Shown here piece after piece: positions 16,922 to 27,171 of a DNA stretch of 27,194 nt. Every line of letters starts with the position of its first letter. The stretch's first letter is position 1. The notes under the pieces were generated by a model. It had not been told where the DNA came from, searched no databases, and saw nothing but the letters and a program-made list of their open reading frames with translations. Location: NCBI GenBank assembly GCA_045106735.1, contig JBGCEZ010000083.1, forward strand, positions 1 through 27,194. The letters run 5' to 3'. Position numbers and translations under genes: made by a program. The DNA is from JBGCEZ01 sp045106735. Its GTDB lineage: Bacteria > Planctomycetota > Phycisphaerae > Phycisphaerales > SM1A02.

Positions 16922-18907
16922 TCAGCAGTCCCCGGAGACCGAGAGCACGGTCAGCAGGTCCACGAAGTCGGTCACGCCGGACCCGTCGAGATCGGTGCCC
17001 GTGCCGCTGTCGCCGAAGTCCGACAGCACGTGGAGCAGATCGAAGAAGTCGACGGTGCCGTCGGCATTGACGTCACCAAGGCAGCCCTCGGCGTCGAGCG
17101 ACAGAATTGCCTGGAGCGCCGGCTGACCACCGACCAGTCCGGCGGCGTACGCCGTGACGACGGTGTTGGGCCGCACCACGATCCCCGGCAGCGGAAGAAC
17201 CACGGTGTTGGTGCCCGCGAGGCGGACTTCCAGGTCGTACGTCCCGGGCGGAATCGGCAGGTAGTCGCTTTGGTCGGTGAACTCGAAGTTGCCGAACAGC
17301 ACATCTCCGCCGGCGAGGGCCACGTCGACCGCCGGGGCATTGGGCGATCCGTGCACGAATCGCACGCGTCCGACCGCCGCATCCACCGTGTTGTCATCGA
17401 TCAAGACCAGCGGGGCGATCTGTTCGAGCACGTCGACGGCCAGGACCGAGTAGTCCAGACCGGGCGCGAGCTCGAGGTCTGCATCGATCACCGCCGGGGC
17501 CTTGGCGCCGGCCGGGACGACCTGCACGTTCGTGAGCCGGGCCGGCAGCGCCGCATATCCACTCACGTTGCCGAAGGCGAGATCCGGGATGGCCACACCG
17601 CCGTCAACGCGAACGTCCACGACCGGGGCGTCAGGCGAGAGGTGGATGGCCCGGACCCGCGCCTCGCCGCGAACTTCGGACGTGATGACGGCTTGCAGCG
17701 GCGGTTCCGCCCCGACGAGACCCATGGCGTACACGCTGAGGACCGTGTTCGACTCCAGCGTCACGCCGGGCAGTGGCAAGACAACGGTGGACGTGCCGGC
17801 CAGGCGGACCTCAAGGTCGTAGGTGCCGGCCGCAATCGCGAGGTAGTCGCTCGCGTCACGGAAAGTGGCGTTGGGGAACAGCACGTCGCCGCCGGCGAGG
17901 GCCACGTCGACCGCTGGCGCGTTCGGCGAAGCGTGGACGAAGCGCACCCGGGCGGCGCTGGCGTCCAGGGCCGGGTCGTTCACCAGGACGAGCGGCGCGA
18001 TCTCCGCCAATTCGCCGGTCGCCACGACGGTGTACGAAACATTGGGATCAAGTTCGAGCGTGGCGTCAATCACCACCGGCTCGCTGGCTCCGGCCGGGAC
18101 GACCTGGACCGAGGTGGAGCCGGCCGGCAGCATTGCCGGGCCAGCGTTCCCGGTGAAGGGAATGTCGGCGAACGCCACCGCTCCATCAGCGAGCACGTCC
18201 ACGTTCGGCGCGTCAGGTGAAGCGTGCACCACGCTCACGCGGGCCTGGTCGGCCGCGTCCACGGCCAGAATCGCCGAGAGTCCCGGGTCTTCACTGACCA
18301 GTCCGACGACCGCGGCGGTGTAGACCCGGCCGGCGGTCAACCGGATGTCATCCAAGGGCAGGACAACCGTGGACGTGCCGGCGAGACGGACCTCCAGGTC
18401 GTACGTGCCGGGCGCAACGGTCAGGAACGCACTGGCGTCGCGGAACTCCGCCCCGGGGACAAGGATCGGGCCGCCGGCGACCGCGATGTCCACCGCCGGT
18501 GCATCCGGAGACAGGTGGATGAACCGGACGCGGGCGGCGTCCGGATCGGTCGCGCGATCGTCGACCAGGACCAGCGGTTCGATTGACGCGAGTCGGTCAA
18601 TGGCGAGAACCGTGTAGCTCGTGCCTTCGTCCAGCGTCAGCGCTGCGTCGATGACGGCGGGTCCGGAGGCGCCGCTGGGGACGACGTCCACGTCATAGGT
18701 GTCCGGCGCGAGCACCGCGTAGTCGGTGACGCCCGTGAACGAGAGGTTTGGGAACGCGATGGCGCCATCGACCCGCACGTCGACGGCCGGAGCATCGGGA
18801 GACGCGTGGATGACGCGCACCTCGGCGGGTTCGGTCGCGGCGGCGGCGGTGGCGGCGCAGAGCGCACCGACCGCGGCGCCGCCCATGAGGCGGGTGGAAC
18901 GAATCAT
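16922..18907 (-). CDS. Exported protein with six DUF4397 repeats and EF-hand/dockerin-like tail
   Basis: A 661-residue exported protein. A short signal peptide (MIRSTRLMGGAAVGALCAATAAAA, cleavage near residue 24) is followed by six DUF4397 beta-sandwich repeats of about 90 residues. They alternate between two subtypes: A at about 30-118, 223-311 and 416-505 (ends with PLVLVDD or similar), and B at about 125-217, 318-410 and 512-606 (contains GTYDLEVRLAGT and VVLPL). The A+B unit is thus tandemly triplicated with a period near 194. The tail has two calcium-loop motifs, DVNADGTVDFFD (611-622) and DLDGSGVTDFVD (639-650), like the dockerin-type tails common on planctomycete exported proteins. GGAG (complement of 18915-18918) lies 7 bases before the ATG. 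Function is unknown; a surface or matrix role is inference. Confidence 0.88.
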   Translation of the reverse strand: MIRSTRLMGGAAVGALCAATAAAATEPAEVRVIHASPDAPAVDVRVDGAIAFPNLSFTGVTDYAVLAPDTYDVDVVPSGASGPAVIDAALTLDEGTSYTVLAIDRLASIEPLVLVDDRATDPDAARVRFIHLSPDAPAVDIAVAGGPILVPGAEFRDASAFLTVAPGTYDLEVRLAGTSTVVLPLDDIRLTAGRVYTAAVVGLVSEDPGLSAILAVDAADQARVSVVHASPDAPNVDVLADGAVAFADIPFTGNAGPAMLPAGSTSVQVVPAGASEPVVIDATLELDPNVSYTVVATGELAEIAPLVLVNDPALDASAARVRFVHASPNAPAVDVALAGGDVLFPNATFRDASDYLAIAAGTYDLEVRLAGTSTVVLPLPGVTLESNTVLSVYAMGLVGAEPPLQAVITSEVRGEARVRAIHLSPDAPVVDVRVDGGVAIPDLAFGNVSGYAALPARLTNVQVVPAGAKAPAVIDADLELAPGLDYSVLAVDVLEQIAPLVLIDDNTVDAAVGRVRFVHGSPNAPAVDVALAGGDVLFGNFEFTDQSDYLPIPPGTYDLEVRLAGTNTVVLPLPGIVVRPNTVVTAYAAGLVGGQPALQAILSLDAEGCLGDVNADGTVDFFDLLHVLSDFGDSGTGTDLDGSGVTDFVDLLTVLSVSGDC

Positions 18908-19112
18908 GACTTGACTCCGATTGACTTGGGTTTCTGGAGCGCGAGGCGATCGCCGGGACGCGGGTGGGGGAGGCCTCCCGCGCCAGGATTCCGGCCGTGC
19001 TTTGTGGTGCTGCGCGGTGGGTTGCGCAGGCAGCAGACATTTCGTCGCCGATCGTCCGGGGATTCACCATCCGCCAGAAATCTGCTCCGACCGTCTCTCT
19101 GGCCCTGTTCCC

Positions 19113-19191
19113 GGATCTGCTTGTGGATCTGCTTGTGGATCTGCTTGTGGTTCTGGTCGTCGTTCTGGTCGTCGTTCTGATCGTCGTTCTG
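19113..19191. repeat. 12-bp-period tandem repeat, about 6.5 units in two blocks
   Basis: GGATCTGCTTGT occurs three times exactly (19113-19148). It is followed by GGTTCTGGTCGT, CGTTCTGGTCGT, CGTTCTGATCGT and a partial unit (19149-19191) in the same 12-bp register. The second block looks like a diverged expansion of the same unit. Confidence 0.88.
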
Positions 19192-19286
19192 GGACGTCGG
19201 CCGAGCGCGGGGCCGCCGCGTCGCTCGGTGCGCGGATGCCGCGGCTGCGCGCGAGCACGTTCTTCACGGCATCACCGCGCGGGCGC

Positions 19287-19332
19287 ACCCAACAAGAAGC
19301 CATCGGCATGGCCTTCTTCGTGCATCGGGTGT
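19287..19332 (-). terminator. Bulged hairpin downstream of cstA
   Basis: AAGAAGCCAT (19295-19304) pairs with ATGGCCTTCTT (19309-19319, one bulged base) around CGGC. An outer CACCC/GGGTG pair (19287-19291, 19328-19332) extends it. It lies about 40-80 bases after the cstA stop on the minus strand. Confidence 0.6.
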
Positions 19333-19370
19333 GCCGCTGGCCCGTGGTGATCGACGTCGCTCGGCCCTGG

Positions 19371-21152
19371 CTACGTGGTGGGCGCCGCCGCCCGAATCGC
19401 CGCCCGCACCCGAACCAGTGCGATTCCCACGAACGCAACCGCCAGCCCGGTGAGCAGCGCTGCGGTCACCGCCATCACCAGGTTCTCGCCGGCGAGCTCG
19501 CTGCGCGTGCGCTGGACCAATGCGGTGATCGTCGTCACCGTCATGATCGCCGCGGGCACGGCGGCGAACAGCCAGGCGCGGTGATGCTGAATGAGGTACA
19601 CGCTCACCGTGGTCAGGGCCATGGCGCCGATCAGTTGGTTGCCCGCCCCAAAGATCTGCCACACCGCGTCGTACACACTGCTGAATGCAATCAGCAACAT
19701 CAGGGCGACGGCCAGTGCGGTATTGAACAACGTATTGCGCAGGAGGCGCGGCGTCCGGTCGCCGAACAGTCCGCCCCAGAGTTCTTCGAACAGGTAGCGG
19801 CCGAGGCGCACCGCCGTGTCCAGCGTCGTCACCAGGAATCCTTCGATGATGAGGATGCCGAGCACCGTGCCGACGTCGACCGGAATGCCGAGGCCGGCAA
19901 AGCTGCGGCCGGCGGCCAATGCAAACGTGATGATCGGATTGCCGGCGGCGCCCTCGGGCATCATGAGCGTTTGGTATTCCGCTCCGGTCAAACGGCTGGC
20001 CACGGTTACCAAGACCAGCAGGGCAAGCAGCGATTCGAGCATCATCGCGCCGTAGCCGATGCGCCGGCAGTCGGTCTCGCAGCGGATCTGCTTGACGGTC
20101 GTGCCGCTGGCCACCAGGCAGTGGAAGCCGCTGATCGCCCCGCAGGCGATCGTGATCATCAGTCCGGGCCAGACCGGACCGAGCCGCGTCGCGCCATCGG
20201 CGATCGTGTTCGCCCGCTCCATTTCAAGCGACTCGCCTTGCAAGCCGCCGACGATCATGCCCACCACCAGCAGGGCGATTCCCGCGTACAGGATCTGCAC
20301 GTTGCAGAAATCGCGCGGCTGCAAGATCAACCACACCGGCACCCAACATCCAACGAAGACGTAGGCCGACAACATCCATCGCCAGTGGTTCGCGGCCACC
20401 GCCGGATCCGGATCGAGTCGGATCGGCAGCATGAATCCGATGATGACGGCGACGGTGCAGATGGCCGTCGCGCTGAGCAAGGCGGCCGGGCCGCGAAGCC
20501 GGCCGCGCACGATCAGCCAGCCCAGCAGCGGGGCGAGCAACGTCATGACGAACACGCTGGTGGTGGCGATCCCGCCGATGAGCACGCTGGTGACCGTCGT
20601 CCCGTCGCCAGCGCCGGCATCGGTTTCGACCGTCTTGAGCACCGTGTCGGCTGCGTCCACGCCGAGCGTGGCCACTGGGAGCACCGTCGTGAGGCTCTTG
20701 GCCGACAGGTTCAGGAAGATCGCGTTCACCAGGCTGAGCACGATGATCAGGAACGTCACCAGCAGCAAGAACCCGCCGCGGCCGAGCGTGCGCCGGGCGA
20801 CTTCGGCGATCGTGCGCCCGCCTTCACGTAGCGAGACGCAGAGCGCGGTCATGTCGTGCACCGCACCAAAGAAGATGCCGCCGATCACGATCCACAGCCA
20901 GGCGGGCCCCCAACCGAAGGCCAGCGCGATGATCGGGCCGACGATCGGTCCAGCCCCGGCGATCGACGCAAAGTGGTGGGCGAACACAACCTGCCGGGGC
21001 GACGCAACGAAGTCGCGTCCGTCGGCCGCGGCTTCCGCGGGGGTGGTGCGGCCTTCTTGCAGGTCGAACACGCGGCCGATCCAGCGGCCGTAGAAGCGAG
21101 TGGCCAGCAGCAGCAAGACCGCGCCGGCCCCGACAACGATCAGGGTGTTCAC
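19371..21152 (-). CDS. cstA: CstA-family carbon starvation protein (peptide/pyruvate transporter)
   Basis: A 593-residue inner-membrane transporter of the CstA/BtsT family, whose characterised members import pyruvate or peptides under carbon limitation. Family motifs are HHFASIAGAGPIVGP (59-73), GGIFFGAVHDM (91-101), FHCLVASGTTVKQI in the middle and GAGNQLIGAMAL near the C-terminal third. Well over ten hydrophobic segments are visible across the length. It is shorter than E. coli CstA (about 700) but in the range of many bacterial homologues. The GTG at 21150-21152 begins MNTLIVVGAGAVLLLLATRFYG, the usual family N-terminus. It lies 226 bases after the NYN-nuclease gene on the same strand; that gap is GC-rich low-complexity sequence without a clear signal. 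Confidence 0.93.
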   Translation of the reverse strand: MNTLIVVGAGAVLLLLATRFYGRWIGRVFDLQEGRTTPAEAAADGRDFVASPRQVVFAHHFASIAGAGPIVGPIIALAFGWGPAWLWIVIGGIFFGAVHDMTALCVSLREGGRTIAEVARRTLGRGGFLLLVTFLIIVLSLVNAIFLNLSAKSLTTVLPVATLGVDAADTVLKTVETDAGAGDGTTVTSVLIGGIATTSVFVMTLLAPLLGWLIVRGRLRGPAALLSATAICTVAVIIGFMLPIRLDPDPAVAANHWRWMLSAYVFVGCWVPVWLILQPRDFCNVQILYAGIALLVVGMIVGGLQGESLEMERANTIADGATRLGPVWPGLMITIACGAISGFHCLVASGTTVKQIRCETDCRRIGYGAMMLESLLALLVLVTVASRLTGAEYQTLMMPEGAAGNPIITFALAAGRSFAGLGIPVDVGTVLGILIIEGFLVTTLDTAVRLGRYLFEELWGGLFGDRTPRLLRNTLFNTALAVALMLLIAFSSVYDAVWQIFGAGNQLIGAMALTTVSVYLIQHHRAWLFAAVPAAIMTVTTITALVQRTRSELAGENLVMAVTAALLTGLAVAFVGIALVRVRAAIRAAAPTT

Positions 21153-21378
21153 GCCCGCGAGTGTACCGGGCGGGTGTGGCCCGGCGGCCGAGCGGTTCGT
21201 GCCGGCGGATCAGCGGGGCGGCGGGGCGGCGGGTCGACGGCCGGGCGGTTCAGTGGTTCGACGGGTCGACGGTCCGAAGGGGCGAGGTCCGGCCGGCCGG
21301 CTCTTCGGCGGGTGGGCGTCCAGCGGGCGGATGTCCGGCGTGACGGCAGTTCGCCCGGCGACGGTGGCCGTGCTCGAC

Positions 21379-22635
21379 TCAGGCGCCGGGCGATTCACCG
21401 CGCGGCGCGTCCGGCCGCTGCTCGGGGCGCAGGTCCGAGTGGCTGCGGATCTCGCGCAGCATGCGTTCGGCGTCGGCGATGAGTTCTTCGGGCAACAAGC
21501 CGTGGTTGGCGAGCGGCTGCGGGCTGGGCTCTGCCTCGTCTCCGCGGGCGAGCAGTTCCAGGCGATCAATGTCCTCGGATCCGATGGCCGCCTCCGCGGC
21601 GCGGAGGAGTTTCTCGTCGCGCTCGCGCGTGGCTTCGGCTCGCTTCTGGGCTCGCAACGCGATGTCCGAGGCGCGGGCCGCGGCTTCGGCGGCGCGGCTT
21701 GCGTCGATCATGCGTTCCTCGGCATCGCGGGCGACGCCGGCGGCGACGCGGTTCCGTCGCACGATCTCCTCATCGGTCTCCATCGCCATCGCCTCAGCGA
21801 TGAGGGACGACGGCAGCATTGGCTCGTCCGGTTCCGGCGGGCTTGGGGCGGCTTCCGTCGTCCGGCCGGGGGCGGCGTCCTGCTTCCGCGCGGGCTGTCC
21901 GGCCGACGCGAGCCGTGCGGCCGGTGTGGACGGTTCGGCCGGTGTGGACGGCGCCCCCGGTTCGTGGCGATCGGAGGCACTGGGCGCTGGGATCGGCGGG
22001 TCTTCGTTGAAGTCGTGGATCATCGACGCGGCTTCTCGAATCAGGTCGGCGGGGAGGAGGGGCGAGTATCCGCCCGGGGCGGCGGGGTCGTCCCCCGCGG
22101 GCGGCGGATGGGGTTCATTGGGCGCGGCATTCGGTGGCCGTGGCGGGGGGCCTGGTTTTCCTTCTGGGTTTCCTTCTGGCGTTTCGTCCGGTCGTCGGCC
22201 GGGCTGTCGGGAGGGCGAGTGTCGGGCGATCGTCGGAATGCGCGGATCGATCCCGGCCAGATCATCGGTGATTCGCTTCAGGAACGCTTCGCTGGAGAGG
22301 ACGATGCATCGACGCCGACGGGCGGCCTGCTGCACGGCCCGGTCCGACGAGACGATCGTCAGTCGCCGGGGGGCCGACGATTGATCGACGAGTTGGGCGA
22401 TGAGTTCGTCGGCGGTCACTCCGGGCCCGGAATATCGGACGCGAACGGTTCCGGCGCCCCGGGCCGCGGGGTGGTTGGGGCCGGGCTTTCCGTCGCAGAC
22501 CAAGGTCACGGATTCGCCGGCAAATCGTGTGCGGGGAAGGAGTTCCACCAAGTCGGCGGTCTCCAGGCCGGCGAGATCCGGTGGCAGCACGCCCGTGACG
22601 TGGAGGACGTTGTAGGTATCGACGAGGATCGGCAC
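21379..22635 (-). CDS. YacP/NYN-domain putative RNase with three C-terminal LLPxxLI motifs
   Basis: A 418-residue protein whose first 130 or so residues are a NYN/YacP (PIN-like) nuclease domain: PILVDTYNVLH (2-12, Asp6), VTLVCDGKPG (43-52, Asp48), VRYSGPGVTADELI (66-79, Asp75) and LTIVSSDRAVQQAARR (92-107, Asp98) supply the acidic metal site. B. subtilis YacP/Rae1 cleaves mRNA in the ribosome. The remaining 290 residues are unusual: Pro-rich linkers and a charged helical stretch (about 286-365) carrying three copies of one motif, LLPADLIREAASMI (193-206), MLPSSLIAEAMAM (273-285) and LLPEELIADAERML (380-393). Such motif copies suggest a docking helix; the partner is unknown. The start is GTG at 22633-22635. 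It is divergent from rpsU, which fits a ribosome link only loosely. Confidence 0.8.
   Translation of the reverse strand: MPILVDTYNVLHVTGVLPPDLAGLETADLVELLPRTRFAGESVTLVCDGKPGPNHPAARGAGTVRVRYSGPGVTADELIAQLVDQSSAPRRLTIVSSDRAVQQAARRRRCIVLSSEAFLKRITDDLAGIDPRIPTIARHSPSRQPGRRPDETPEGNPEGKPGPPPRPPNAAPNEPHPPPAGDDPAAPGGYSPLLPADLIREAASMIHDFNEDPPIPAPSASDRHEPGAPSTPAEPSTPAARLASAGQPARKQDAAPGRTTEAAPSPPEPDEPMLPSSLIAEAMAMETDEEIVRRNRVAAGVARDAEERMIDASRAAEAAARASDIALRAQKRAEATRERDEKLLRAAEAAIGSEDIDRLELLARGDEAEPSPQPLANHGLLPEELIADAERMLREIRSHSDLRPEQRPDAPRGESPGA
21918..21953 (-). repeat. 18-bp coding repeat, two units
   Basis: Two near-identical 18-bp units (21918-21935, 21936-21953, differing in the last two bases) encode a Pro-Ser-Thr-Pro-Ala duplication in the linker of the NYN-domain protein. 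Confidence 0.7.
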
Positions 22636-22780
22636 GGCCGGAAGACTCCGGGTTCACTGTATCCCGTGCCCGGCCGATGGATGGGTTGCGGCCCGGGCCA
22701 GCGGCCGGCATAATGCTCGGCCCGCTCCGGCTTCACCGGTCGCGGTCTTGTTCAACCCTTCATGGCACGCTCGCCGGATC

Positions 22781-22863
22781 CGCGGATTCGGCCCCAGCGT
22801 GCAGTCTTGGCTTCGGGTTCTGGCCGTTGGCTTGGACCCGTCCCCGGAACCCGCGAATCTGCG
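22781..22863 (+). promoter_or_regulatory. Predicted structured leader RNA upstream of rpsU
   Basis: Two 10-bp stems share one structure. The outer stem pairs 22781-22790 with 22854-22863 (one G-U). The inner stem pairs 22814-22823 with 22844-22853 (one G-U), so the 3' arms abut directly and could stack. The 23 bases between the 5' arms (22791-22813) can form a small third hairpin (CCA/TGG). The element ends 46 bases before the rpsU ATG. It matches no leader I know; r-protein genes are often autoregulated through such structures. Confidence 0.5.
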
Positions 22864-22909
22864 TTCAGATGCAGGTTTCCGGGCTCCAGCAGTAGATAGA
22901 GGCAGCAGC

Positions 22910-23122
22910 ATGGCGATTCGGATCAAGTCCCGGCATGGCGAAAACGTGGGGCAGATGCTCCGCCGCTTCAAGAAGCTTTGCGAGAAGGAGGGGCTGACCA
23001 AGGACATCAAGCGCAAGCAGTACTTCGAGAAGCCCTCGGAGCGCAAGCGCCGGGCCGATCGCAAGGCCGTCGCCCGCGTCCAGCGCAACGCCGCTGGTCC
23101 GGTCCGTCCCGGCCGGCGATAA
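22910..23122 (+). CDS. rpsU: Small ribosomal subunit protein bS21
   Basis: A 70-residue, very basic protein of the bS21 family, located on the 30S platform near the anti-Shine-Dalgarno end of 16S rRNA and needed for initiation on natural mRNAs. The sequence shows the family pattern GENVGQMLRRFKKLCEKEGL (residues 10-29), then KRKQYFEKPSERKRRA and a basic C-terminus. The ATG at 22910 has AGAGG (22898-22902) 7 bases upstream; in-frame sequence before it is not family-like. A structured leader precedes it and a 10-bp hairpin follows 54 bases after the stop, so it is probably transcribed alone. Confidence 0.95.
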   Translation: MAIRIKSRHGENVGQMLRRFKKLCEKEGLTKDIKRKQYFEKPSERKRRADRKAVARVQRNAAGPVRPGRR

Positions 23123-23176
23123 GCCACCGGCTGGGTCGGAACAGACCGATCCGCCGATGTCTGAATGAACCACTCG

Positions 23177-23200
23177 CGCCGCGACCTCCGGGTCGCGGCG
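23177..23200 (+). terminator. 10-bp hairpin after rpsU
   Basis: CGCCGCGACC (23177-23186) pairs perfectly with GGTCGCGGCG (23191-23200) around TCCG, followed by TTGTC. This is a compact terminator-like hairpin with only a trace of a U-tract. Confidence 0.75.
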
Positions 23201-23463
23201 TTGTCATGCGCGCTCGCTGCGCAGTCCGCGCCTCGGTCGCTGACCCCCCGATGCCCGTGCATCGCGCGACGCCGATCGGCACCGCCGGGCCATCGCGCGA
23301 AACCCGGTGAACGCGTCGCGGGGATGTCAAGACCCTCGGCACGAAAACGGCTACAGTGGCCCCCCCGATTCGGCTCGGACCGGTGTTCCGCGCCGACCGC
23401 TTTCCTTTGAACACACGTGTCGTGCCCCGCCCGCGCGGTGGCCCCCTTCGTGGAGACGCTCTC
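23201..23463 (+). promoter_or_regulatory. hppA upstream region with paired TCGCGCGA palindromes
   Basis: The 8-bp palindrome TCGCGCGA occurs at 23262-23269 and 23293-23300, each inside CATCGCGCGA, with 31-base spacing (about three helical turns). Both lie 165-200 bases before the hppA start, a position suited to a dimeric regulator. TACAGT at 23352-23357 could be a -10 box, but no convincing -35 is seen. No gene is supported in this gap. Confidence 0.35.
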
Positions 23464-26091
<2,628 letters not shown>

Positions 26092-26095
26092 TCCC

Positions 26096-26497
26096 ATGAC
26101 CGCCGACCCCCAGGCTGCCGAGCAGCCCACCATGCACGAGTTCGCGATCGAGTTGGCTCGCCTGCTCGCTGATCGCCGCTGCGATGACGTCGTCCTGATG
26201 GACGTGCGGAATCTCAGTCAGGTCACGGACTACGTGCTGGTGGCGACGGGCACCAGTGACCGCCAGATGCGGTCGGTGGCCGATGAGCTCAAGGGCCAGG
26301 GTCGGGAATCCGGCCACCTGGCGTTCACGAACGAACGGGACACGGCCAGCACCTGGCTGGTCGTGGACTTCGTCGAGTTGATCGTGCACCTCTTTGAACC
26401 CAGTCAGCGTGCGTACTATGACCTGGAGTCGCTTTGGGGCGACGCCGAGCGCGTGGACTGGTCGCGGGCGGACGGCGACCCGGCGACGGATGGCTGA
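26096..26497 (+). CDS. rsfS: Ribosome silencing factor RsfS
   Basis: A 133-residue protein of the RsfS/Iojap (DUF143) family, which binds uL14 on the 50S subunit and blocks subunit joining, lowering translation when nutrients are short. Visible family motifs are DVRNLSQVTDYVLVATGTSDRQ (36-57, cf. D-R-LS-DY--ATG-S-RQ) and WLVVDFVELIVHLFEPSQRAYYDLESLWGDA (87-117). The ATG at 26096 follows the hppA stop by 4 bases with no ribosome site of its own, so it is likely co-transcribed and perhaps translationally coupled to hppA. In many bacteria rsfS is next to nadD; that partner is absent here. Confidence 0.95.
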   Translation: MTADPQAAEQPTMHEFAIELARLLADRRCDDVVLMDVRNLSQVTDYVLVATGTSDRQMRSVADELKGQGRESGHLAFTNERDTASTWLVVDFVELIVHLFEPSQRAYYDLESLWGDAERVDWSRADGDPATDG

Positions 26498-26577
26498 ACC
26501 GGACCGGTTTGGTCGACAGCAGAACGCCCGCGGGGCCGGATCGGAATGATCCATGCCGCCCGTGGGTTTCGGACTCG

Positions 26578-26600
26578 GCGGACGCCCCTGCGGCGTCCGC
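26578..26600 (+). terminator. 9-bp hairpin after rsfS
   Basis: GCGGACGCC (26578-26586) pairs perfectly with GGCGTCCGC (26592-26600) around CCTGC, 80 bases after the rsfS stop and 136 bases before panD. No U-tract follows. It probably closes the hppA-rsfS transcript. Confidence 0.65.
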
Positions 26601-26736
26601 TGTTCCGCGCGGGCAACGCTGGTTCGACCAGCCCGGGCGGGCTTCCCCCGTGGGCCACGGCGCCCACCGTTCCCTGGACGGTCTCGGAGCATCCTCCGGG
26701 CCTTGCTCCACCGTTGACTTTGAAAGCGCACCCGCG

Positions 26737-27171
26737 ATGCACCGCACGTTCCTCTTCGGCAAGATCCACCACGCCCGCGTGACCGAGTCCCGGCCCGAGT
26801 ACTCGGGTTCGATCACCATCGACCGAGACCTGCTCGACGCGTGCGGCATCCTGCCGAACGAGCGCGTGCTGGTGGCCGACTGCGAGAACGGTTCGCGCTT
26901 CGAGACGTACGTCTTCGAGGGTGAGCGAGGCGGGGGCGACATCGTGATCAACGGGGCGGCCGCGCTCAAGACTGGCCTTGGGCACCGGATCATCATCCAG
27001 GCCTACTGCCAGCTCAGCCGCGAAGAACAGGCCACCCACCGGCCGCGGATCGTGATCTGCGACGCGAACAACGGGGTCGCCGACCTGCTCGAGTATCCCG
27101 CCGCCGAAGCGAACGATCGTGGCAACGGCGTGATACAGGTCATGGCCGAGACGGCTGAGGCTGATGGGTAA
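26737..27171 (+). CDS. panD: Aspartate 1-decarboxylase (pyruvoyl enzyme)
   Basis: A 144-residue proenzyme that cleaves itself between Gly24 and Ser25 (YSGSIT, 22-27), turning Ser25 into the pyruvoyl cofactor, and then decarboxylates L-aspartate to beta-alanine for pantothenate and CoA synthesis. Residues known to matter in E. coli PanD fall at the same numbers here: Lys9, Ser25, Arg54, Tyr58 and Asn72 (in INGAAA). The exact agreement supports the ATG at 26737, even though no ribosome site is visible. The tail is about 18 residues longer than in E. coli PanD (126). No panB, panC or panM lies in the window. Confidence 0.96.
   Translation: MHRTFLFGKIHHARVTESRPEYSGSITIDRDLLDACGILPNERVLVADCENGSRFETYVFEGERGGGDIVINGAAALKTGLGHRIIIQAYCQLSREEQATHRPRIVICDANNGVADLLEYPAAEANDRGNGVIQVMAETAEADG

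Larger units (their letters stand above)
18908..19370. other. 463-base gap between cstA and the DUF4397 gene
   Basis: No gene is supported. In the minus sense the gap holds a cstA-end hairpin (19287-19332), a 12-bp-period repeat array (19113-19191), and a perfect 12-bp palindrome GGGAGGCCTCCC (18968-18979) about 60 bases before the DUF4397-gene start. The palindrome could be an operator, but GC-rich palindromes of this length arise by chance. Confidence 0.55.

Noticed and set aside
19064..19438. Small protein encoded across the 12-bp repeat array
   Set aside because: It is open only because the repeat period is divisible by three; it runs into the cstA coding end, has no ribosome site and no recognisable feature.
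23356..23463. Longer N-terminus for HppA
   Set aside because: Upstream residues are Pro/Arg-rich and unlike the family; the GTG at 23464 has GGAG 8 bases before it and leads straight into the first helix.
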